Shown: in pieces, positions 38,961-52,300 of the stretch
Position numbering within the stretch: the first letter of the stretch is position 1
Layout: each line of letters begins with the position of its first letter
Assembly (NCBI RefSeq): GCF_050948175.1
Contig: NW_027490260.1
Location: 248,001-312,000, forward strand
Reading direction: 5' to 3'
From: Xylocopa sonorina
Taxonomy: Eukaryota; Arthropoda; Insecta; Hymenoptera; Apidae
DNA length: 64,000 bases
Program-made: the position numbers and the translations under genes
Notes under the pieces: model-generated
Databases searched by the model: none
What the model saw: only the letters and a program-made list of their open reading frames with translations
What the model was told of the DNA's origin: nothing

Positions 38961-40004
38961 CATAAAACATAGAAATGAGATGCGATATCGCGTTTAAAGG
39001 AGCATTAGAACTCTATTGCTACGATACCTGGGCATCTGCAGACGCTATTTCCTTTCAAGGAAGTGTCGCATTTACATTCATTTGAAGTGTAGACGAGGAG
39101 TACGTAACACTACGCAAATCATATTATATCTTACCATGAAACATAGAAATGAGATGCTATATCGCGTTTTAAGAGTCATAAGAACTCTATTGCTACGATA
39201 CGTAGACATCTGCAAACGCTATTTCCTTGCAAGGAAGTGTCGCATTTACATTCATTTGAAGTGTAGACGAGGAATACATAACATTTCGCAAATCATATAA
39301 TATCTTACCATGAAACATAGAAATGAGATGGGATATCGCGTTTTAAGAAGCATTAGAACACTATTGCTACGATACCTAGACATCTGCAGACGCTATTTCC
39401 TAGCAAGGAAGTGTCGCATTTACATTCATTTGAAGTGTAGACGAGGAATACATAACACTTCGCAAATCATATTATACCTTACCATGAAGCATAGAAATAA
39501 GATGCGATATCGCGTTTTAAGAAGCATTAGAAATCTATTGCTACGATACGTAGACATCTGCAAACGCTATTTCCTAGCGTGGAAGTGTCGCATTCACATT
39601 TATTTGATGTGTAGACGAGGAATACATAACACTGCGCAAAACATATTATACCTTACCATGAAACATAGGAATGAGATGCGATATCGCGTTTTAAGAATCA
39701 TAAGAACACTATTGCTACGATACGTAGACATCTGCAAACGCTATTTCCTTGCAAGGAAGTGTCGCATTTACATTCATTTGAATCGTAGACGAGGAATGCA
39801 TAACACTTCATAATGAATATTATATCTTATCATGAAACATAGATATGAGATGCAATATCTCGTTCTAAGAAGCATTTGAACTCTATTGCTTCGATACGTA
39901 GACACCTGAAAACGCTATTTCCTTGCAAGGAAGTGTCGCATTTACATTCAATTGAAGTGTAGACGAGGAATACATAACACTTCGCAAATCATATTATATC
40001 TTAC
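38961..40004 (+). repeat. Tandem 6-mer (1044 bp), copy 2
   Basis: This is the immediate tandem copy of 37917-38960 with all the same markers, including the otherwise rare ACTGCGCAAAACATATT and GACACCTGAAAACGC. It ends where TACCATGAATCATAG replaces TACCATAAAACATAG. Apparent identity makes it one of the most recent events in the window, unless it is an assembly duplication. Confidence 0.8.
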
Positions 40005-41085
40005 CATGAATCATAGAAATGAGATGCGATATCGCGTTTTAAGAAGCATTAGAACTCTATGGCTACGATAGGTAGACATCTGCAGACGCTATTTCCTACC
40101 AAGGAAGTGTCGCTTTTACATTCATTTGAAGTGTAGACGAGGAATACATGACACTTCGCAAATCATATTATATCTTACCATGAATCATAGAAATGAGATG
40201 CGATATCGCGTTTTAAGAAGCATTAGGAAGCTATTGCTACGATACGTAGACATCTGCAAACGCTATTTCCTAGCGAGGAAGTGTCGCATTCACATTCATT
40301 TGAAGTGTAGGCGAGGAATACATAACACTTCGCAAATCATATTATATCTTACCATGAAACATAGAAATGAGATGCGATATCGCGTTTTAAGAAGCATTAG
40401 CACCCTATTGCTACGATACCTAGACATCTGCAGACGCTATTTCCTAGCAAGGAAGTGTCGCATTTACATTCATTAGAAGTGTATACGAGGAATACACGAC
40501 ACTTCGCAAATCATATTATATCTTCCCATGAAACATAGAAATGAGATGCGATATTGCGTTTTAAGAAGCATTAGAACTCTATTGCTACGATACCTGGGCA
40601 TCTGCAGACGCTATTTCCTTTCAAGGAATTGTCGCATTTACATTCATTTGAAGTGTAGACGAGGAGTACGTAACACTACGCAAATCATATTATATCTTAC
40701 CATGAAACATAGAAATGAGATGCTATATCGCGTTTTAAGAGTCATAAGAACTCTATTGCTACGATACGTAGACATCTGCAAACGCTATTTCCTTGCAAGG
40801 AAGTGTCGCATTTACATTCATTTGAAGTGTAGACGAGGAATACACAACACTTCGCAAATCATATAATATCTTACCATGAAACATAGAAATGAGATGGGAT
40901 ATCGCGTTTTAAGAAGCATTAGAACACTATTGCTACGATACCTAGACATCTGCAGACGCTATTTCCTAGCAAGGAAGTGTCGCATTTACATTCATTTGAA
41001 GTGTAGACGAGGAATACATAACACTTCGCAAATCATATTATACCTTACCATGAAGCATAGAAATAAGATGCGATATCGCGTTTTA
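39640..41085 (+). repeat. Left part of the large duplication, copy 1 (partner about 7655 bp downstream)
   Basis: This block matches about 47296-48740 at an offset of 7656 falling to 7654 across the indel cluster in the partner. Shared markers are GACACCTGAAAACG, CTATGGCTACGATAGG, GTCGCTTTTACATTC, TTAGGAAGCTATTG, TTAGCACCCTATTG, CATTAGAAGTGTATACG, TATCTTCCCATG and TCAAGGAATTGTCGC. Confidence 0.6.
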
Positions 41086-42059
41086 AGAAGCATTAGAAAT
41101 CTATTGCTACGATACGTAGACATCTGCAAACGCTATTTCCTTGCAAGGAAGTGTCGCATTTACATTCATTTGAAGTGTAGACGAGGAATACACGACACTT
41201 CGCTATGAATATTATTACTTATCTTGAAACATAGATATGAGATGCAATATCACGTTTTAAGAAGCATTAGAACTCTATTGCTACGATACATAGACATCCG
41301 CAGACGCTATTTCCTACAAAGGAAGTGTCGCATTTACATTTATTTGAAGTGTAGACGAGGAATGCATAACACTTCATAATGAATATTATATCTTATCATG
41401 AAACACAGATATGAGATGCAATATCTCGTTTTAAGAAGCATTTGAACACTATTGCTTCGATACGTAGACATCTGCAAACGCTATTTCCTTGCAAGGAAGT
41501 GTCGCATTTACATTCAATTGAAGTGTAGACGAGGAATACATAACACTTCGCAAATCATGTTATATCTTACCATGAAACATAGAAATGAGATGCGATATCG
41601 CGTTTTAAGAATCATAAGAACTCTATTGCTACGATACGTAGACATCTGCAAACGCTATTTCCTTGCAAGGAAGTGTCGCATTTTTATTCATTTGAATCGT
41701 AGACGAGGAATGCATAACAATTCATAATGAATATTATATCTTATCATGAAACACAGATATGAGATGCAATATCTCGTTTTAAGAAGCATTTGAACTCTAT
41801 TGCTTCGATACGTAGACATCTGCAAACGCTATTTCCTTGCAAGGAAGTGTCGCATTTACATTCAATTGAAGTGTAGACGAGGAATACATAACACTTCGCA
41901 AATCATGTTATATCTTACCATGAAACATAGAAATGAGATGCGATATCGCGTTTTAAGAAGCATTAGAACTCTATTGCTACGATACCTAGACATCCGCAGA
42001 CGCTATTTCCTTGCAAGGAAGTGTCGCATTTACATTCAATTGAAGTGTAGACGAGGAAT
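41086..42059 (+). repeat. Insert of 24-38-kb-type higher-order sequence
   Basis: Between the two halves of the large duplication, copy 1 carries sequence of the upstream higher-order units. This includes the CACGACACTTCGCTATGAAT monomer, CCTACAAAGG, the CATTTTTATTC monomer near 41690 and the CATAACAATTCATAATG C module. Copy 2 lacks this and has two C-type GACACCTGC monomers instead. The block was probably carried in by unequal exchange with an upstream unit. Confidence 0.55.
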
Positions 42060-45000
42060 ACATAACACTTCGCAAATCATATTATATCTTACCATGAATC
42101 ATAGAAATGAGATGCGATATCGCGTTTTAAGAAGCATTAGAACACTATTGCTACGATACCTAGACATCTGCAGACGCTATTTCCTACCAAGGAAGTGTCG
42201 CTTTTACATTCATTTGAAGTGTAGACGAGGAATACACGACACTTCGCAAATCATATTATATCTTCCCATGAAACATAGAAATGAGATGCGATATTGCGTT
42301 TTAAGAAGCATTAGAACTCTATTGCTACGATACCTGGGCATCTGCAGACGCTATTTCCTTTCAAGGAATTGTCGCATTTACATTCATTTGACGTGTAGAC
42401 GAGGAGTACGTAACACTACGCAAATCATATTATATCTTACCATGAAACATAGAAATGAGATGCTATATCGCGTTTTAAGAGTCATAAGAACTCTATTGCT
42501 ACGATACGTAGACATCTGCAAACGCTATTTCCTTGCAAGGAAGTGTCGCATTTACATTCATTTGAAGTGTAGACGAGGAATACATAACACTTCGCAATTC
42601 ATATAATATCTTACCATGAAACATAGAAATGAGATGGGATATCGCGTTTTAAGAAGCATTAGAACACTATTGCTACGATACCTAGACATCTGCAGACGCT
42701 ATTTCCTAGCAAGGAAGTGTCGCATTTACATTCATTTGAAGTGTAGACGAGGAATACATAACACTTCGCAAATCATATTATACCTTACCATGAAGCATAG
42801 AAATAAGATGCGATATCGCGTTTTAAGAAGCATTAGAAATCTATTGCTACGATACGTAGACATCTGCAAACACTATTTCCTAGCGTGGAAGTGTCGCATT
42901 CACATTTATTTGATGTGTAGACGAGGAATACATAACACTTCGCAAAACATATTATACCTTACCATGAAACATAGGAATGAGATGCGATATCGCGTTTTAA
43001 GAATCATAAGAACACTATTGCTACGATACGTAGACATCTGCAAACGCTATTTCCTTGCAAGGAAGTGTCGCATTTACATTCATTTGAATCGTAGACGAGG
43101 AATGCATAACACTTCATAATGAATATTATATCTTATCATGAAACATATATATGAGATGCAATATCTCGTTTTAAGAAGCATTTGAACTCTATTGCTTCGA
43201 TACGTAGACACCTGCAAACGCTATTTCCTTGCAAGGAAGTGTCGCATTTACATTCAATTGAAGTGTAGACGAGGAATACATAACACTTCGCAAATCATAT
43301 TATATCTTACCATGAATCATAGAAATGAGATGCAATATCTCGTTTTAAGAAGCATTTGAACTCTATTGCTTCGATACGTAGACACCTGCAAACGCTATTT
43401 CCTTGCAAGGAAGTGTCGCATTTACATTCAATTGAAGTGTAGACGAGGAATACATAACACTTCGCAAATCATATTATATCTTACCATGAATCATAGAAAT
43501 GAGATGCGATATCGCGTTTTAAGAAGCATTAGAACACTATTGCTACGATACCTAGACATCTGCAGACGCTATTTCCTTGCAAGGAATTGTCGCATTTACA
43601 ATCATTTGAAGTGTAGAAGAGTAATACATAACACTTCGCAAATCATATAATATCTTACCATGAAACATAGAAATGAGATGCGATATCGCGTTTTAAGAAG
43701 CATCAGAAATCTATTGCTACGATACGTAGACATCTGCAAACGCTATTTCTTTGCAAGGAAGTGTCGCATTTACATTCATTTGAAGTGTAGACGAGGAATA
43801 CATAACACTTCGCAAATCATATTGTATCTTACCATGAATCATAGAATTGAGATGCGATATCGCGTTTTAAGAATCATAAGAACTCTATTGCTACGATACG
43901 TAGACATCTGCAAACGCTATTTCCTAGCGAGGAAGTGTCGCATTTACATTCATTTGAAGTGTAGACGAGGAATACATAACACTTCGCAAATCATATTGTA
44001 TCTTACCATGAACCATAGAAATGAGATGCGATATCGCGTTTTAAGAATCATAAGAACTCTATTGCTACGATACGTAGACATCTGCAAACGCTATTTCCTA
44101 GAGAGGAAGTGTCGCATTTACATTCATTTGAAGTGTAGACGAGGAATACATAACCCTTCGCAAATCATGTTATATCTTACCATGAAACATAGAAATGAGA
44201 TGCGATATCGCGTTTTAAGAAGCATTAGAAATCTATTGCTACGATACATAGACATCTGCAAACGCTATTTCTTTGCAAGGAAGTGTCGCATTTACATTCA
44301 TTTGACGTGTAGACGTGGAAAACATGACACTTCGCAAATCATATTATATCATACCATGAAACATAGAAATGAGATGCGATATCGCGTTTTAAGAAGCATT
44401 AGAATTCTATTGCTACGATAGGTAGACATCTGCAAACTCTATTTCCTTGCAAGGAAGTGTCGCATTTACATTCATTTGAAGTGTAGACGAGGAATACATG
44501 ACACTTCGTAAATCATATTATATCTTACCATGAAACATAGAAATGAGATGCGATATCGCCTTTTAAGAAGCATTAGAACACTATTGCTGCGATACCTAGA
44601 CATCTGCAGACGCTATTTCCTAGCAAGGAAGTGTCGCATTTACATTCATTCGAAGTGTAGACGAGGAATACATGACACTTCGCAAATCATATTATATCTT
44701 ACCATGAAACATAGAAATGAGATGCGATGTCGCCTTTTAAGAAGCATTAGAAATCTATTGCTACGATACGTAGACATCTGCAATCGCTATTTCCTTGCAA
44801 GGAAGTGTCGCATTTACATTCATTTGAAGTGTAGACGAGGAATACATAACACTTCGCAAATCATATTGTATCTTACCATGAATCATAGAATTGAGATGCG
44901 ATATCGCGTTTTAAGAATCATAAGAACTCTATTGCTACGATACGTAGACATCTGCAAACGCTATTTCCTAGCGAGGAAGTGTCGCATTTACATTCATTTG

Positions 45001-47250
45001 AAGTGTAGACGAGGAATACATAACACTTCGCAAATCATATTATATCTTACCATGAACCATAGAAATGAGATGCGATATCGCGTTTTAAGAATCATAAGAA
45101 CTCTATTGCTACGATACGTAAACATCTGCAAACGCTATTTCCTAGCGAGGAAGTGTCGCATTTACATTCATTTGAAGTGTAGACGAGGAATACATAACAC
45201 TTCGCAAATCATGTTATATCTTACCATGAAACATAGAAATGAGATGCGATATCGCGTTTTAAGAAGCATTAGAAATCTATTGCTACGATACATAGACATC
45301 TGCAAACGCTATTTCTTTGCAAGGAAGTGTCGCACTTACATTCATTTGAAGTGTAGACGAGGAATACATAACATTTCGCAAATCATATTATATCTTAGCA
45401 TGAAACATAGAAATGAGATGCGATATCGCGTTTTAAGAAGCATTAGAATTCTATTGCTACGATAGGTAGACATCTGCAAACTCTATTTCCTTGCAAGGAA
45501 GTGTCGCATTTACATTCATTTGAAGTGTAGACGAGGAATACATAACACTTCGCAAATCATATTATATCTTACCATGAAACATAGAAATGAGTTGCGATAT
45601 CGCGTTTTAAGAATCATAAGAACTCTATTGTTACGATACGTAGACATCTGCAAACGTTATTTCCTTGCAAGGATGTGGTGCATTTACGTTCATTTGAATC
45701 GTAGACGAGGAATGCATAACACTTCGCAATGAATATTATATCTTACCATGAAACATAGAAATGAGATGCGATATCGCGTTTTAAGAAGCATTAGATCTCT
45801 ATTGCTACGATACCTAGACATCTGCAGACGCTATTTCCTAGCAAGGAAGTGTCGCATTTACATTCATTTGAAGTGTATACGAGGAATACACGACACTTCG
45901 CAAATCATAATATATCTTACCATGAAACATAGAAATGAGATGCGATATCGCGTTTTAAGAAGCATTAGAAATCTATTGCTACGATACGTAGACATCTGCA
46001 AACGCTATTTCCTTGCAAGGAAGTGTCGCATTTACACGCATTTGAAGTGTAGACGAGGGATACATAGCACTTCGCAAATCATATTGTATCTTACCATGAA
46101 TCATAGAATTGAGATGCGATATCGCGTTTTAAGAATCATAAGAACTCTATTGCTTCGATACGTAGACATCTGCAAACGCTATTTCCTAGCGAGGAAGTGT
46201 CGCATTTACATTCATTTGAAGTGTAGACGAGGAATACATAACACTTCGCAAATCATGTTATATCTTACCATGAAACATAGAAATGAGATGCGATATCGCG
46301 TTTTAAGAAGCATTAGAAATCTATTGCTACGATACGTAGACATCTGCAAACGCTATTTCTTTGCAAGGAAGTGTCGCATTTACATTCATTTGAAGTGTAG
46401 ACGAGGAATACATAACATTTCGCAAATCATATTATATCTTAGCATGAAACATAGAAATGAGATGCGATATCGCGTTTTAAGAAGCATTAGAATTCTATTG
46501 CTACGATAGGTAGACATCTGCAAACTCTATTTCCTTGCAAGGAAGTGTCGCATTTACATTCATTTGAAGTGTAGACGAGGAATACATAACACTTCGCAAA
46601 TCATATTATATCTTACCATGAACCATAGAAATGAGATGCGATATCGCGTTTTAAGAATCATAAGAACTCTATTGCTACGATACGTAGACATCTGCAAACG
46701 CTATTTCCTAGCGAGGAAGTGTCGCATTTACATCCATTTGAAGTGTAGACGAGGAATACATAACACTTCGCAAATCATGTTATATCTTACCATGAAACAT
46801 AGAAATGAGATGCGATATCGCGTTTTAAGAAGCATAAGAACTCTATTGCTACGATACGTAGACATCTGCAAACGCTATTTCCGAGCGAGGAAGTGTCGCA
46901 TTTACATTCATTTGACGTGTAGACGTGGAATACATGACACTTCGCAAATCATATTATATCATACCATGAAACATAGAAATGAGATGCGTTATCGCGTTTT
47001 AAGAAGCATTAGAACTCTATTGCTACGATACCTAGACATCTGCAGGCGCTATTTCCTAGCAAGGAAGTGTCGCATTTACATTCATTTGAAGTGTAGACGA
47101 GGAATACATGACACTTCGTAAATCATATTATATCTTACCATGAAACATAGAAATGAGATGCGATATCGCCTTTTAAGAAGCATTAGAACACTATTGCTGC
47201 GATACCTAGACATCTGCAGACGCTATTTCCTAGCAAGGAAGTGTCGCATT
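42060..47250 (+). repeat. Large segmental duplication of about 5.2 kb, copy 1 (offset 7306)
   Basis: This block matches 49366-54556 at a constant offset of 7306 (42 x 174 minus 2). Corresponding landmarks are 42616/49922, 43366/50672, 43660/50966, 44530/51836, 45748/53054 and 46564/53870. It introduces the ATGAATCATAGAATTGAG variant, absent upstream of 43.8 kb. Differences include GAGAGGAAG at 44101 against GCGAGGAAG, and CGTGGAAAACATG near 44315 against CGTGGAATACATG. The match ends where CATTAGAAGTG replaces CATTCGAAGTG. Confidence 0.75.
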
Positions 47251-47295
47251 TACATTCATTAGAAGTGTATACGAGGAATACACGACACTTCGCAA

Positions 47296-48740
47296 AACAT
47301 ATTATACCTTACCATGAAACATAGGAATGAGATGCGATATCGCGTTTTAAGAATCATAAGAACACTATTGCTACGATACGTAGACATCTGCAAACGCTAT
47401 TCCTTGCAAGGGAAGTGTCGCATTTACATTCATTTGAATCGTAGACGAGGAATGCATAACACTTCATAATGAATATTATATCTTATCATGAAACATAGAT
47501 ATGAGATGCAATATCTCGTTCTAAGAAGCATTTGAACTCTATTGCTTCGATACGTAGACACCTGAAAACGCTATTTCCTTGCAAGGAAGTGTTCGCATTT
47601 ACATTCAATTGAAGTGTAGACGAGGAATACATAACACTTCGCAATCATATTATATCTTACCATGAATCATAGAAATGAGATGCGATATCGCGTTTAAGAA
47701 GCATTAGAACTCTATGGCTACGATAGGTAGACATCTGCAGACGCTATTTCCTACCAAGGAAGTGTCGCTTTTACATTCATTTGAAGTGTAGACGAGGAAT
47801 ACATGACACTTCGCAAATCATATTATATCTTACATGAATCATAGAAATGAGATGCGATATCGCGTTTTAAGAAGCATTAGGAAGCTATTGCTACGATACG
47901 TAGACATCTGCAAACGCTATTTCCTAGCGAGGAAGTGTCGCATTCACATTCATTTGAAGTGTAGGCGAGGAATACATAACACTTCGCAAATCATATTATA
48001 TCTTACCATGAAACATAGAAATGAGATGCGATATCGCGTTTTAAGAAGCATTAGCACCCTATTGCTACGATACCTAGACATCTGCAGACGCTATTTCCTA
48101 GCAAGGAAGTGTCGCATTTACATTCATTAGAAGTGTATACGAGGAATACACGACACTTCGCAAATCATATTATATCTTCCCATGAAACATAGAAATGAGA
48201 TGCGATATTGCGTTTTAAGAAGCATTAGAACTCTATTGCTACGATACCTGGGCATCTGCAGACGCTATTTCCTTTCAAGGAATTGTCGCATTTACATTCA
48301 TTTGAAGTGTAGACGAGGAGTACGTAACACTACGCAAATCATATTATATCTTACCATGAAACATAGAAATGAGATGCTATATCGCGTTTTAAGAGTCATA
48401 AGAACTCTATTGCTACGATACGTAGACATCTGCAAACGCTATTTCCTTGCAAGGAAGTGTCGCATTTACATTCATTTGAAGTGTAGACGAGGAATACACA
48501 ACACTTCGCAAATCATATTATATCTTACCATGAAACATAGAAATGAGATGGGATATCGCGTTTTAAGAAGCATTAGAACACTATTGCTACGATACCTAGA
48601 CATCTGCAGACGCTATTTCCTAGCAAGGAAGTGTCGCATTTACATTCATTTGAAGTGTAGACGAGGAATACATAACACTTCGCAAATCATATTATACCTT
48701 ACCATGAAGCATAGAAATAAGATGCGATATCGCGTTTTAA
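47296..48740 (+). repeat. Left part of the large duplication, copy 2
   Basis: This is the partner of 39640-41085. It follows a junction near 47290, where CATTAGAAGTGTATACG sequence (as at 40470) is joined to CGCAAAACATATTATACC sequence (as at 39635). It continues into the TGCAAACACTATTTCC monomer also seen at 42870 and 50175. Confidence 0.6.
47400..47840. other. Second cluster of single-base indels, inside copy 2
   Basis: CTATTCCTTGCAAGGGAAGTG near 47398 has one T lost and one G gained. GTGTTCGC near 47592 gains a base. CGCAATCAT near 47643, GCGTTTAAG near 47692 and CTTACATGAATC near 47833 each lose one. The net change is minus 2, which accounts for the 7656-to-7654 offset shift. The parallel copy at 39.7-40.2 kb is clean at each of these sites. 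Confidence 0.65.
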
Positions 48741-49365
48741 GAAGCATTAGAAATCTATTGCTACGATACGTAGACATCTGCAAACACTATTTCCTAGCGT
48801 GGAAGTGTCGCATTCACATTTATTTGATGTGTAGACGAGGAATACATAACACTTCGCAAAACATATTATACCTTACCATGAAACATAGGAATGAGATGCG
48901 ATATCGCGTTTTAAGAATCATAAGAACACTATTGCTACGATACGTAGACATCTGCAAACGCTATTTCCCTGCAAGGAAGTGTCGCATTTACATTCATTTG
49001 AATCGTAGACGAGGAATGCATAACACTTCATAATGAATATTATATCTTATCATGAAACATAGATATGAGATGCAATATCTCGTTTTAAGAAGCATTTGAA
49101 CTCTATTGCTTCGATACGTAGACACCTGCAAACGCTATTTCCTTGCAAGGAAGTGTCGCATTTACATTCAATTGAAGTGTAGACGAGGAATACATAACAC
49201 TTCGCAAATCATATTATATCTTACCATGAATCATAGAAATGAGATGCAATATCTCGTTTTAAGAAGCATTTGAACCCTATTGCTTCGATACGTAGACACC
49301 TGCAAACGCTATTTCCTTGCAAGGAAGTGTCGCATTTACATTCAATTGAAGTGTAGACGAGGAAT

Positions 49366-52300
49366 ACATAACACTTCGCAAATCATATTATATCTTACCA
49401 TGAATCATAGAAATGAGATGCGATATCGCGTTTTAAGAAGCATTAGAACACTATTGCTACGATACCTAGACATCTGCAGACGCTATTTCCTACCAAGGAA
49501 GTGTCGCTTTTACATTCATTTGAAGTGTAGACGAGGAATACACGACACTTCGCAAATCATATTATATCTTCCCATGAAACATAGAAATGAGATGCGATAT
49601 TGCGTTTTAAGAAGCATTAGAACTCTATTGCTACGATACCTGGGCATCTGCAGACGCTATTTCCTTTCAAGGAATTGTCGCATTTACATTCATTTGACGT
49701 GTAGACGAGGAGTACGTAACACTACGCAAATCATATTATATCTTACCATGAAACATAGAAATGAGATGCTATATCGCGTTTTAAGAGTCATAAGAACTCT
49801 ATTGCTACGATACGTAGACATCTGCAAACGCTATTTCCTTGCAAGGAAGTGTCGCATTTACATTCATTTGAAGTGTAGACGAGGAATACATAACACTTCG
49901 CAAATCATATAATATCTTACCATGAAACATAGAAATGAGATGGGATATCGCGTTTTAAGAAGCATTAGAACACTATTGCTACGATACCTAGACATCTGCA
50001 GACGCTATTTCCTAGCAAGGAAGTGTCGCATTTACATTCATTTGAAGTGTAGACGAGGAATACATAACACTTCGCAAATCATATTATACCTTACCATGAA
50101 GCATAGAAATAAGATGCGATATCGCGTTTTAAGAAGCATTAGAAATCTATTGCTACGATACGTAGACATCCGCAAACACTATTTCCTAGCGTGGAAGTGT
50201 CGCATTCACATTTATTTGATGTGTAGACGAGGAATACATAACACTTCGCAAAACATATTATACCTTACCATGAAACATAGGAATGAGATGCGATATCGCG
50301 TTTTAAGAATCATAAGAACACTATTGCTACGATACGTAGACATCTGCAAACGCTATTTCCTTGCAAGGAAGTGTCGCATTTACATTCATTTGAATCGTAG
50401 ACGAGGAATGCATAACACTTCATAATGAATATTATATCTTATCATGAAACATATATATGAGATGCAATATCTCGTTTTAAGAAGCATTTGAACTCTATTG
50501 CTTCGATACGTAGACACCTGCAAACGCTATTTCCTTGCAAGGAAGTGTCGCATTTACATTCAATTGAAGTGTAGACGAGGAATACATAACACTTCGCAAA
50601 TCATATTATATCTTACCATGAATCATAGAAATGAGATGCAATATCTCGTTTTAAGAAGCATTTGAACTCTATTGCTTCGATACGTAGACACCTGCAAACG
50701 CTATTTCCTTGCAAGGAAGTGTCGCATTTACATTCAATTGAAGTGTAGACGAGGAATACATAACACTTCGCAAATCATATTATATCTTACCATGAATCAT
50801 AGAAATGAGATGCGATATCGCGTTTTAAGAAGCATTAGAACACTATTGCTACGATACCTAGACATCTGCAGACGCTATTTCCTTGCAAGGAATTGTCGCA
50901 TTTACAATCATTTGAAGTGTAGAAGAGTAATACATAACACTTCGCAAATCATATAATATCTTACCATGAAACATAGAAATGAGATGCGATATCGCGTTTT
51001 AAGAAGCATCAGAAATCTATTGCTACGATACGTAGACATCTGCAAACGCTATTTCTTTGCAAGGAAGTGTCGCATTTACATTCATTTGAAGTGTAGACGA
51101 GGAATACATAACACTTCGCAAATCATATTGTATCTTACCATGAATCATAGAATTGAGATGCGATATCGCGTTTTAAGAATCATAAGAACTCTATTGCTAC
51201 GATACGTAGACATCTGCAAACGCTATTTCCTAGCGAGGAAGTGTCGCATTTACATTCATTTGAAGTGTAGACGAGGAATACATAACACTTCGCAAATCAT
51301 ATTGTATCTTACCATGAACCATAGAAATGAGATGCGATATCGCGTTTTAAGAATCATAAGAACTCTATTGCTACGATACGTAGACATCTGCAAACGCTAT
51401 TTCCTAGCGAGGAAGTGTCGCATTTACATTCATTTGAAGTGTAGACGAGGAATACATAACCCTTCGCAAATCATGTTATATCTTACCATGAAACATAGAA
51501 ATGAGATGCGATATCGCGTTTTAAGAAGCATTAGAAATCTATTGCTACGATACATAGACATCTGCAAACGCTATTTCTTTGCAAGGAAGTGTCGCATTTA
51601 CATTCATTTGACGTGTAGACGTGGAATACATGACACTTCGCAAATCATATTATATCATACCATGAAACATAGAAATGAGATGCGATATCGCGTTTTAAGA
51701 AGCATTAGAATTCTATTGCTACGATAGGTAGACATCTGCAAACTCTATTTCCTTGCAAGGAAGTGTCGCAATTACATTCATTTGAAGTGTAGACGAGGAA
51801 TACATGACACTTCGTAAATCATATTATATCTTACCATGAAACATAGAAATGAGATGCGATATCGCCTTTTAAGAAGCATTAGAACACTATTGCTACGATA
51901 CGTAGACATCTGCAAACGCTATTTCCTAGCGAGGAAGTGTCGCATTTACATTCATTTGAAGTGTAGACGAGGAATACATAACACTTCGCAAATCATATTA
52001 TATCTTACCATGAAACATAGAAATGAGATGCGATGTCGCCTTTTAAGAAGCATTAGAAATCTATTGCTACGATACGTAGACATCTGCAATCGCTATTTCC
52101 TTGCAAGGAAGTGTCGCATTTACATTCATTTGAAGTGTAGACGAGGAATACATAACACTTCGCAAATCATATTGTATCTTACCATGAATCATAGAATTGA
52201 GATGCGATATCGCGTTTTAAGAATCATAAGAACTCTATTGCTACGATACGTAGACATCTGCAAACGCTATTTCCTAGCGAGGAAGTGTCGCATTTACATT

